The notes beneath the pieces were generated by a model. It was not told the DNA's origin and did no database searches. It worked only from the letters and a program-made list of their open reading frames with translations. From JAZQUM01 sp045631305 (lineage in GTDB: Bacteria > Bacillota > Clostridia > Oscillospirales > Oscillospiraceae): a stretch of 5,263 nt of DNA. The translations under genes and the position numbers were made by a program. The stretch covers positions 1 through 5,263 of the forward strand of contig JAZQUM010000044.1 of assembly GCA_045631305.1 (NCBI GenBank). The letters are read 5' to 3'. Positions 1 to 4,856 of this stretch are shown in pieces (the stretch's first letter is position 1; each line of letters starts with the position of its first letter).

Positions 1-230
1 TGCAGCACATTGTCGAGAAGTACAACAAGATCTACCGCATCCAGATGCCCAAAGTAACCCCTCATGTATGCAGACACACCTTCTGTTCCAATATGGCGAA
101 ATCCGGAATGAACCCTAAGACATTGCAATATATCATGGGGCATTCGGACATCAGCGTGACGCTGAATGTTTACACCCATGTGCAGTTCGATGACGCACAG
201 GCAGAGCTGCTTCGAGTAGCGGATGCCTGA
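1..230 (+). CDS. Tyrosine recombinase/integrase, C-terminal fragment (5' end outside window)
   Basis: This is the tail of a site-specific tyrosine recombinase, the enzyme that cuts and rejoins DNA to integrate or excise a mobile element. The reading frame is open from base 3 and ends at the TGA at 228-230, giving 75 visible residues. Catalytic boxes of the family are visible: HVCRHTF (box II, HxxRH), then MGHSD (the GH of box III), then LNVYTHV, whose Tyr is the expected nucleophile that bonds covalently to DNA. The wording of this tail (TFCSNMAKSGMNPKTLQYIMGHS) resembles integrases of Tn916-type elements and of Firmicutes prophages. The N-terminal arm-binding and core-binding domains and the box I Arg lie upstream of the window. 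The gene points toward the repeat-rich region at 237-415, the usual arrangement for an integrase next to its own attachment site. The enzyme class is certain; whether the element is a phage or a conjugative element cannot be told from this piece. Confidence 0.95.
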   Translation, partial: QHIVEKYNKIYRIQMPKVTPHVCRHTFCSNMAKSGMNPKTLQYIMGHSDISVTLNVYTHVQFDDAQAELLRVADA

Positions 231-236
231 GAAACC

Positions 237-267
237 CCGTTGGTAAAGCACATTTATTTACCAACGG
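237..267. repeat. 11-bp perfect inverted repeat just after the integrase
   Basis: The arms CCGTTGGTAAA (237-247) and TTTACCAACGG (257-267) are perfect reverse complements around a 9-base loop. No T-tract follows the second arm, so it is not a classical intrinsic terminator, although it could still end the integrase transcript. A further copy of the inner word TTTACCAA lies at 269-276, so this word occurs once inverted and twice direct within 37 bases. Repeated 8-mers beside an integrase gene are what arm-type integrase or excisionase binding sites look like; that role is an inference. Confidence 0.75.
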
Positions 268-272
268 ATTTA

Positions 273-372
273 CCAATATTGCAGGAAAAAGCATGAGAAA
301 ATACGGGAAGATTTGAGAAGATATCCCGGAAACACAGAAACATGAAAATGCCGAAAAAACCTGCAATATTGG
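273..372. repeat. 13-bp perfect inverted repeat spanning the presumed attachment region
   Basis: CCAATATTGCAGG at 273-285 has its exact reverse complement CCTGCAATATTGG at 360-372, separated by 74 bases. Inside lies a smaller pair, CGGGA (304-308) and TCCCG (324-328). The distance is too long for a terminator. A protein-bound attachment site with oppositely oriented arm sites would explain it, given the integrase immediately upstream. The repeats are seen directly; the function is inferred. Confidence 0.7.
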
Positions 373-385
373 GCATTTGAGAAGA
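311..385. repeat. 11-bp direct repeat ATTTGAGAAGA
   Basis: ATTTGAGAAGA occurs at 311-321 and again at 375-385, 64 bases apart, one copy inside and one just outside the 13-bp inverted repeat. Together with the other repeats it gives the region between integrase and phosphatase the appearance of an arrayed binding-site region (attachment site). Both copies sit in purine-rich context, so the match carries less weight than the inverted repeats. Confidence 0.55.
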
Positions 386-394
386 AATACAAGA

Positions 395-412
395 CTTATA
401 TGGAGATATAAG
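395..412 (+). promoter_or_regulatory. Hairpin with the phosphatase Shine-Dalgarno in its loop
   Basis: CTTATAT (395-401) and ATATAAG (406-412) are perfect 7-base complements flanking the tetranucleotide GGAG (402-405). GGAG is the only plausible ribosome binding site for the phosphatase start at 416, with a 10-base spacer. In RNA the site would be presented in a 4-base loop on an A/U-only stem closed by one C-G pair. The symmetry could equally be a DNA site for the recombinase, since it lies at the presumed element junction. Confidence 0.55.
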
Positions 413-415
413 ACG

Positions 416-862
416 ATGATAAAAATACTATTCGTTTGCCACGGCAATATTTGCCGCAGTCCTATGGCGGAATTTGTAATGAAAGACCTTGTTGAAAAGG
501 CAGGGCGCTCTGCCGACTTTGAGATTGCCTCTGCCGCCGTTTCTACCGAGGAGATCGGCAACGATATATATCCTCCCGCCAAGCGTACCATGACTGCCCA
601 CGGCGTGCCTTTTTCCCGCCGCGGTGCCCGTCAGGTGACCAAAAGCGACTATCTCCATTACGATGCCATCATCTGCATGGATCGCTCCAACCTCCGCTGG
701 CTGAGCCGCATCATCGGCGCAGATACCGAGGGGAAGGTTTCGCTCCTTATGGACCATGTGGGGCAAAGCCGCGACGTGGCCGACCCGTGGTACACCGGGG
801 ATTTTGAAGCTACCTACCGCGATGTGCTCCGCGGCTGCAGCGCCCTTTTGGAAAAATACTGA
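416..862 (+). CDS. Low-molecular-weight protein tyrosine phosphatase
   Basis: This 148-residue cytoplasmic enzyme hydrolyses phosphotyrosine (and possibly other phosphoesters). The P-loop signature is at the N-terminus: FVCHGNICRSP, with nucleophile Cys8 and phosphate-binding Arg14 (C-x5-R). The general-acid loop is DPWYTGDF near the C-terminus, with Asp123. A family motif, STEEIGNDIYPPA, lies at about 43-55. Length is normal for the family (about 150). I chose the ATG at 416 because the P-loop must start within the first ten or so residues and GGAG lies 10 bases upstream; a TTG at 377 would add 13 residues of non-family sequence reading through the ribosome binding site. It stands alone between the element end and a strong terminator, so it is monocistronic or read from the element side; I found no convincing promoter in 231-415. 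The first codons include ATA and CTA, unlike the later C/G-ending usage, which fits a 5' end supplied or altered by the neighbouring element (inference). The substrate cannot be told from context. Confidence 0.93.
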   Translation: MIKILFVCHGNICRSPMAEFVMKDLVEKAGRSADFEIASAAVSTEEIGNDIYPPAKRTMTAHGVPFSRRGARQVTKSDYLHYDAIICMDRSNLRWLSRIIGADTEGKVSLLMDHVGQSRDVADPWYTGDFEATYRDVLRGCSALLEKY

Positions 863-869
863 TCCTTGC

Positions 870-898
870 GCCCCCCTTTTCCCAAGGGGGGCATTTTT
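870..898 (+). terminator. Intrinsic terminator of the phosphatase gene
   Basis: A G/C-rich stem pairs 870-878 (GCCCCCCTT) with 884-892 (AAGGGGGGC) around the 5-base loop TTCCC, and is followed by the T-run 894-898. It starts 8 bases after the phosphatase stop codon at 860-862. It should separate that transcript from the purine operon. Confidence 0.9.
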
Positions 899-965
899 CT
901 GCCGTATCATCGGTGGGCTAATGGTGAAAAGTATTGAAAAAACTGCAATTTGCGCCCCTGCGCCC

Positions 966-994
966 TTGACTGCGGGGGGCAATTTTGTTATGCT
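966..994 (+). promoter_or_regulatory. Sigma-A-type promoter of the purine operon
   Basis: A -35 box TTGACT (966-971, 5 of 6 to consensus) is followed by a 17-base spacer and a -10 box TATGCT (989-994, 4 of 6). The TG at 986-987 gives an extended -10 (TGn), which would compensate for the weak -10. Transcription should begin near 1001, about 24 bases ahead of the riboswitch's first stem, so the whole aptamer is transcribed. The spacer holds a run of six G. The bases between the phosphatase terminator and this promoter (899-965) show nothing else I can name. Confidence 0.75.
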
Positions 995-1020
995 AAGAAT
1001 GATCAAAATAGGGGGGTTTT

Positions 1021-1092
1021 TTGCAACTGACGGATCAGTGGGTAACCACGGGGGAGCAGAAAACTCAGTTTTAATGTCGACCGTCTGGGCAG
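1021..1092 (+). ncRNA. ZTP (ZMP/ZTP, pfl) riboswitch aptamer
   Basis: This leader RNA binds the purine intermediate ZMP (AICAR) or ZTP, which accumulate when 10-formyl-tetrahydrofolate is short. P1 pairs AACTGA (1025-1030) with TCAGTT (1065-1070). P2 pairs GTGG (1038-1041) with CCAC (1046-1049), closed by a GTAA (GNRA) tetraloop. The conserved GGGGAGC follows at 1051-1057. After a short linker comes the 3' conserved block CCGTCTGGGCA (1081-1091), which matches the family's CCGCCUGGGCA with one change. The next gene is purE of a purine operon, a known context for this class. The last bases of the block also form the 5' side of the terminator at 1087-1131, so ligand binding should compete with termination. 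Identification rests on motif and context read by eye; no covariance search was run. Confidence 0.93.
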
Positions 1093-1131
1093 TCTACCTC
1101 TTATGAGTAAGGGGGAAGACTGTCCTTTTTT
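1087..1131 (+). terminator. Riboswitch-controlled intrinsic terminator ahead of purE
   Basis: GGGCAGTCT (1087-1095) pairs with AGACTGTCC (1117-1125) as 9 continuous base pairs including one G-U. After one A-A mismatch, CCTCTT (1097-1102) pairs with AGGGGG (1110-1115), leaving a 7-base loop. Six T follow at 1126-1131. The 5' side includes GGGCA of the aptamer's conserved 3' block. The expected behaviour is off (terminated) without ligand and on when ZMP/ZTP holds that block. Confidence 0.9.
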
Positions 1132-1142
1132 AGTATTCTATC

Positions 1143-1150
1143 GGGAGGAG
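1143..1150 (+). promoter_or_regulatory. Ribosome binding site fixing the GTG start of purE
   Basis: GGGAGGAG sits 6 bases before the GTG at 1157, ideal spacing. An in-frame ATG at 1103 exists, but it lies in the loop of the terminator hairpin and would add 18 residues unrelated to PurE. The GTG is therefore the real start. Confidence 0.85.
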
Positions 1151-1156
1151 AACGAA

Positions 1157-1657
1157 GTGAAAAAAGTTGGTATTATCATGGGGAGCGACAGCGACCTGGG
1201 CGTTGTGGAAAAAGCCATTGATGTGCTGAAGGAATTCGGTGTGCCCTGCGAAGTGCGCGTTTGCTCCGCTCACCGCACGCCTGTGGAGGCTGCTGAATTT
1301 GCCAAGTCTGCCCGTGCAAACGGTTTCGGCGCGCTGATCGCCGCTGCCGGCAAGGCTGCGCATCTGGCTGGTGCTATCGCTGCCAACACCACGCTGCCCG
1401 TCATCGGTATCCCTGTGAAGTCCAGCACGCTGGACGGTCTGGATGCGCTTCTTTCCACCGTGCAGATGCCCACCGGCATCCCCGTAGCCACCGTGGCTAT
1501 CGATGGCGCTGCCAACGCTGCCCTCATCGCCATTGAGGTGCTCTCCGTCAGCGACGATGCTCTGGCTGAAAAGCTGGAAGCCAAGCGCAAGGCAGACGCG
1601 GATAAGGTTCGCGCAAAGGACGCGGCTATCCGCGAAAAGTACAGCACCGCTGAATAA
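1157..1657 (+). CDS. purE: N5-carboxyaminoimidazole ribonucleotide mutase (PurE, class I)
   Basis: Cytoplasmic enzyme of de novo purine synthesis that moves the carboxyl group of N5-CAIR to C4 to make CAIR. It has 166 residues, normal for class I PurE (about 160-170). Visible motifs: MGSDSD at 8-13 (phosphate/substrate loop), CSAHRTP at 36-42 with the catalytic His39, AAHLAG at 67-72, and LLSTVQMPTGIPVAT at 98-112. SAHRTP rather than SAHKT, and the lack of a GRSNALS motif, point to class I rather than the CO2-using class II. Residue 66 is Lys in GKAAHLAG, where E. coli-type enzymes have Gly (GGAAHLPG). The last 30 or so residues are a charged, Lys/Ala-rich helix. It starts with GTG. It is the first gene of the operon, directly under riboswitch control, and purF begins 11 bases after its stop. 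No purK is present here, so the source of N5-CAIR is not shown. Confidence 0.95.
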   Translation: MKKVGIIMGSDSDLGVVEKAIDVLKEFGVPCEVRVCSAHRTPVEAAEFAKSARANGFGALIAAAGKAAHLAGAIAANTTLPVIGIPVKSSTLDGLDALLSTVQMPTGIPVATVAIDGAANAALIAIEVLSVSDDALAEKLEAKRKADADKVRAKDAAIREKYSTAE

Positions 1658-1668
1658 CGGAGGAAACT

Positions 1669-3096
1669 ATGGGAGGCTTTTTCGGCGCGATTTCCAAGCG
1701 CGACTGTGTGCTTGATGTATTTTTTGGCGTGGACTACCACTCTCATCTGGGCAACCGCCGCGGCGGCATGGCCATGTACGATGAGGTGAAGGGTTTCCAG
1801 CGCGAGATCCATAATATTGAAAATTCCCCGTTCCGCACCAAGTTTGAAGACGCTGTCAGCGAATTCCGCGGCAACAAGGGCATTGGCTGCATTTCCGATA
1901 CCGACCCCCAGCCTCTGCTGGTTCGCTCTCATCTGGGTCTGTATGCTATCTCTACCGTGGGCATCATCAACAATGCCGACAAGCTGATAGATGCTTACTT
2001 CTTTGATCATGACCATCAGTTCATGGCCATGAGCTCCGGCGCGGTAAACGAATCTGAACTCATTGCAGCGCTCATCAACAAGAAGGAATCTCTGGTGGAA
2101 GGCATCCGCTATGCGCAGGAGACCATTGAGGGCTCTGCCACCATTCTGATCCTTACCGCAGATAAGATCATCGCCGCCCGCGACAAGCTGGGCCGTCTGC
2201 CTGTGATCATCGGTCAGAACGAAGATGGCTGCTGCGTCTCCTTCGAGTCTTTCGCAGGCGAGAAGGTGGGCTACGAAACGGTTTACGAGCTTGGCCCTCA
2301 GGAGATCGTTGAGATCACTGCAGACGGTTACAAGACCGTTTCCCCCGCAGGGGAAAAGATGCGCATCTGCTCTTTCCTCTGGTCTTATTACGGCTATCCC
2401 AACTCCACTTATGAAGGCATCAACGTGGAAGTGATGCGCACCCGCAACGGCGCCATCATGGCCCGCAATGAAGCTGCCCGCGGCGACATGCCCGAAGTGG
2501 ATTCCGTGGCAGGCGTACCCGACAGCGGCGTGCCCCACGCCATCGGCTACTCCAACGAGAGCAACAAGAATTATTCCCGCCCCTTCATCAAGTACACTCC
2601 CACCTGGCCCCGCTCCTTCACTCCCACCGATCAGAAGGTCCGCAATCAGGTGGCTAAGATGAAGCAGATCCCTGTGCCCGAACTCATCGAGGGCAAGAAA
2701 CTTCTCTTTGTGGATGACTCTATCGTCCGCGGCACCCAGCTGCGGGAAACGGTTGAGTTCCTGTATAATTCCGGCGCCAAGGAAGTGCACATGCGCTCCG
2801 CCTGCCCGCCCATTATGTATGGCTGCAAGTTCCTGAACTTCTCCCGTTCCGGCTCCAAGCCCGACAAGGAGCTGCTGGCCCGCCGTGTTATCGACGAGCT
2901 GGAAGGGGAAGAGGGCCTTAACCACATTGAGGAGTACTCCGACGGCGCTACCGAGCGCGGCAAGTGCCTGCGCAAAGCCATCTGCGAACAGATGGGCTTC
3001 GACTCTCTGGATTATCAGTCTCTCGACGGTCTCCTTGAGGCCATCGGCATCGACCCGGATAAGGTCTGCACTTATTGCTGGACCGGAAAGGAATAA
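1669..3096 (+). CDS. purF: Amidophosphoribosyltransferase homologue (PurF-like) with degenerate glutaminase site
   Basis: It occupies the PurF position, the first committed purine step (PRPP plus an ammonia source to 5-phosphoribosylamine). It has 475 residues: an Ntn-type glutaminase-like domain (about 1-225), then a phosphoribosyltransferase domain (about 230-430). The PRPP loop is intact (LLFVDDSIVRGTQ, 345-357), as are GVPDSG (282-287), RSFTP (315-319) and RDKLGRLPVIIG (171-182). Four cysteines match by eye the Fe-S ligands of B. subtilis PurF: Cys234 (RICSF), Cys386 (YGCKF), and Cys467/Cys470 (VCTYCWTG). The oddity is at the N-terminus: MGGFFGAI aligns without gaps to the usual MCGIVGIA, so the catalytic Cys is Gly2. 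HRGQ is HLGN, the Asn-Gly oxyanion motif reads Val-Gly (TVGII), and the usual VRY Arg is missing. An in-frame TGA at 1651-1653 rules out an upstream start. CGGAGGA lies 5 bases before the ATG. Free ammonia or a partner glutaminase may supply nitrogen (inference). Confidence 0.88.
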   Translation: MGGFFGAISKRDCVLDVFFGVDYHSHLGNRRGGMAMYDEVKGFQREIHNIENSPFRTKFEDAVSEFRGNKGIGCISDTDPQPLLVRSHLGLYAISTVGIINNADKLIDAYFFDHDHQFMAMSSGAVNESELIAALINKKESLVEGIRYAQETIEGSATILILTADKIIAARDKLGRLPVIIGQNEDGCCVSFESFAGEKVGYETVYELGPQEIVEITADGYKTVSPAGEKMRICSFLWSYYGYPNSTYEGINVEVMRTRNGAIMARNEAARGDMPEVDSVAGVPDSGVPHAIGYSNESNKNYSRPFIKYTPTWPRSFTPTDQKVRNQVAKMKQIPVPELIEGKKLLFVDDSIVRGTQLRETVEFLYNSGAKEVHMRSACPPIMYGCKFLNFSRSGSKPDKELLARRVIDELEGEEGLNHIEEYSDGATERGKCLRKAICEQMGFDSLDYQSLDGLLEAIGIDPDKVCTYCWTGKE

Positions 3097-3104
3097 TTAA
3101 AATT

Positions 3105-4145
3105 ATGAAAAATTCTCATTCCGCATCTTACGCTGCTGCCGGCGTGAACATCGAGGCAGGTTATGAAGGCGTTCGCCTGATGAAAAAGCATGTCCAGCGC
3201 ACCATGATCCCCGGTGTGGTCAGCGACATCGGCGGCTTCGGCGGCCTCTTCGCTCCCGACATCGCAGGCATGGAAGAACCCATCCTGGTTTCCGGTACTG
3301 ACGGCGTTGGCACCAAGCAGCGCATCGCTCAGCTCATGAACAAGCACGATACCGTAGGTATCGACTGCGTAGCTATGTGTGTGAACGATATCGTTTGCGC
3401 AGGCGCAAAGCCCATCTTCTTCCTGGACTATATCGCCATCGGCCGCAACGAACCTGAAAAGGTTGCTGAACTGGTCAGCGGCGTTGCTGAAGGCTGCGTG
3501 CAGTCCGGCTGCGCTCTCATCGGCGGCGAAACCGCTGAACATCCCGGCACCATGACCGCTGATGACTACGACCTGGCTGGCTTTGCCGTAGGTATCGTGG
3601 ACAAGAAGAAGGTCATCAATAAGGACAGCATGCGCTCTGGCGACGTCATCCTGGCCCTGCCCTCCACCGGCGTTCATTCCAACGGTTTCTCTCTGGTTCG
3701 CAAGGTCTTCAACGTAGAACACGCTGACCTGGGTGCTAAGGTAGAAGCTCTGGGCGGCCAGAGCCTGGGCGAAGCTCTCCTGACCCCCACCAAGATCTAC
3801 GTTAAGCCCATCGTGGCTCTTTGCGAAGCGCTGGAAGTTCACGGCATCAGCCATATCACCGGCGGCGGCTTCTATGAAAATCTGCCCCGCTGCATCCCCG
3901 ACGGTCTCTGCGCTAAGGTTGCCAAGGCAGACGTTCGCGTGCTGCCCATCTTCGACCTCATCGCTTCCATCGGCAACATTCCCGAACGCGACATGTTCAA
4001 CACCTTCAACATGGGCGTTGGCATGGCTGTTATCGTGAAGAAGGAAGATGCTGACCGCGCTATGGAAATTCTCGCTGCCAACGATCAGGAATCCTATATC
4101 CTGGGTGAGATCGTAGCAGGCGAAGATAAGCTGGATCTTTATTGA
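3105..4145 (+). CDS. purM: Phosphoribosylformylglycinamidine cyclo-ligase (AIR synthetase)
   Basis: Cytoplasmic enzyme that closes the imidazole ring, turning FGAM plus ATP into AIR, ADP and phosphate. It has 346 residues, the usual length. Family motifs in order: SYAAAGVNIEAGYEGV (8-23), SGTDGVGTK (63-71, glycine-rich nucleotide site), GIDCVAMCVNDI (85-96), GAKPIFFLDYIA (100-111), GGETAEHPG (140-148), YDLAGFAVGIV (155-165), LPSTGVHSNGFSLVRK (185-200) and ITGGGFYENLPR (251-262). GGETAEHPG differs from the common GGETAEMPG by one residue. I chose the ATG at 3105, 8 bases after the purF stop, because the family begins close to the SYAAAGV motif. The only Shine-Dalgarno is AAAGGA (3087-3092), inside the end of purF and 12 bases away, a weak spacing that suggests translational coupling to purF. 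It is followed by a 99-base gap with a strong hairpin before purN. Confidence 0.97.
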   Translation: MKNSHSASYAAAGVNIEAGYEGVRLMKKHVQRTMIPGVVSDIGGFGGLFAPDIAGMEEPILVSGTDGVGTKQRIAQLMNKHDTVGIDCVAMCVNDIVCAGAKPIFFLDYIAIGRNEPEKVAELVSGVAEGCVQSGCALIGGETAEHPGTMTADDYDLAGFAVGIVDKKKVINKDSMRSGDVILALPSTGVHSNGFSLVRKVFNVEHADLGAKVEALGGQSLGEALLTPTKIYVKPIVALCEALEVHGISHITGGGFYENLPRCIPDGLCAKVAKADVRVLPIFDLIASIGNIPERDMFNTFNMGVGMAVIVKKEDADRAMEILAANDQESYILGEIVAGEDKLDLY

Positions 4146-4177
4146 TAAAAATTTCCGCTAAATAACCCGTAAAAAAA

Positions 4178-4208
4178 GCAGACCACCCCCTTCAAGGGGG
4201 TAGTCTGC
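4178..4208 (-). terminator. Strong hairpin between purM and purN; terminator-shaped for the minus strand
   Basis: GCAGAC (4178-4183) pairs with GTCTGC (4203-4208); after one C/A mismatch, ACCCCCT (4185-4191) pairs with AGGGGGT (4195-4201), leaving a 3-base loop. Seven A precede it at 4171-4177, so on the minus strand it reads stem then seven T, a textbook intrinsic terminator. On the plus strand no T-run follows, so it should not fully stop the pur transcript. No minus-strand gene is visible that needs it. It may limit antisense transcription or protect/process the mRNA between purM and purN. Confidence 0.7.
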
Positions 4209-4244
4209 GCCAAAATCCGTTTACAACTTTCAAGGAGGCACAGC

Positions 4245-4856
4245 ATGAGCAAAACCAAAATTGCCGTTCTGGTATCCGGCGGCGGCACCAATTTGCAGGC
4301 GCTGATCGATGCGCAGAACGCAGGTATCATCCAAAGCGGCGAGATCGTGCTGGTGCTTTCCAGCAAAGCAGGCGTTTTCGCGCTGGAACGCGCAGCCAAG
4401 GCGGGCATTGATGCCCACGTGGTAGAGCGTAAAAAGTGCGCCGATCAGGCAGCCTACGAAGCTGCCATTATGGAAAAGCTCACCGCTTACGGCGTGGAAA
4501 TGATCGTGCTGGCAGGCTTCCTTTCTATCCTGTCCAAGGACTTTACCGACCGCTGGCCCGGCCGCATCCTCAATGTGCATCCCAGCCTGATCCCTTCCTT
4601 CTGCGGCAAGGGGTTCTATGGGCTGAAGGTCCACGAGGCCGCGCTGGAATACGGCGTGAAGGTCACCGGTGCCACGGTGCATTTTGTCAATGAAGTGGCT
4701 GACGGCGGCGCCATTTTGCTGCAGAAAGCAGTGGACATCCTGCCCGATGACACGGCAGAAACTCTGCAGCGCCGCGTAATGGAAGAAGCGGAATGGAAAC
4801 TCCTGCCTCAGGGCACGGAACTGGTCGCCAAGAAAATTATGGAGGAGAAAAACTGA
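4245..4856 (+). CDS. purN: Phosphoribosylglycinamide formyltransferase (GAR transformylase)
   Basis: Cytoplasmic enzyme that transfers a formyl group from 10-formyl-tetrahydrofolate to GAR, giving FGAR. It has 203 residues, normal for the family (about 190-215). Motifs: VLVSGGGTNLQALIDA at 8-23 (substrate phosphate loop), VLAGFLSILS at 88-97, and the catalytic set Asn110 and His112 in RILNVHPSLIPSF with Asp153 in VADGGAIL, matching Asn106, His108 and Asp144 of E. coli PurN. The start is fixed by AAGGAGG at 4232-4238, 6 bases upstream. It follows purM after a hairpin-bearing gap and its stop overlaps the next start by one base (TGATG). Its need for 10-formyl-tetrahydrofolate matches the operon's ZTP riboswitch, which senses the metabolite that builds up when that cofactor is short. 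Confidence 0.97.
   Translation: MSKTKIAVLVSGGGTNLQALIDAQNAGIIQSGEIVLVLSSKAGVFALERAAKAGIDAHVVERKKCADQAAYEAAIMEKLTAYGVEMIVLAGFLSILSKDFTDRWPGRILNVHPSLIPSFCGKGFYGLKVHEAALEYGVKVTGATVHFVNEVADGGAILLQKAVDILPDDTAETLQRRVMEEAEWKLLPQGTELVAKKIMEEKN

Larger units (their letters stand above)
1..415. mobile_element. Right end of an integrated element (approximate boundary)
   Basis: The integrase tail reads outward and is followed by about 185 bases with no gene but many nested short repeats, then by an ordinary housekeeping-type gene. This layout is typical of an integrative element joined to the chromosome. The right boundary is inferred: no duplicated attachment core can be identified because the other end of the element is outside the window. 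The junction could lie anywhere from about 360 to 460, including inside the first codons of the phosphatase gene. The stretch 231-415 is noticeably A/T-rich compared with the purine operon. Confidence 0.55.

Noticed and set aside
377..415. TTG at 377 as an upstream start for the phosphatase, or TTGAGA (377-382) as a -35 box
   Set aside because: The TTG start lacks a ribosome binding site and adds residues outside the family. The TTGAGA has no -10 at a proper distance: TATATG is too close and TATAAG too far.
950..986. Possible second terminator: TTGC-CCCC with GGGG-GCAA followed by TTTT
   Set aside because: The stem has a G/G mismatch and a 15-base loop, and the same bases form a good -35/-10 promoter. 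The gene ending upstream already has a much better terminator at 870-898.
428..1006. Minus-strand open frame across the phosphatase gene and the leader
   Set aside because: It runs through the phosphatase coding sequence, its terminator and the purine promoter, and the translation is low-complexity Ala/Gly/His-rich without motifs.
756..1106. Plus-strand open frame covering the terminator, promoter and riboswitch
   Set aside because: It begins out of frame inside the phosphatase gene and spans structured RNA elements; it has no ribosome binding site at its start.
1270..2925. Very long minus-strand open frame (551 codons) opposite purE and purF
   Set aside because: It lies antisense to two genes with clear family motifs, its product shows no recognisable domain, and no ribosome binding site or promoter serves it. 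Such shadows are expected from the codon usage of G/C-rich genes.
3072..3854. Minus-strand open frame opposite purM
   Set aside because: Antisense to an unambiguous purM, with no motifs of its own; treated as a shadow frame.
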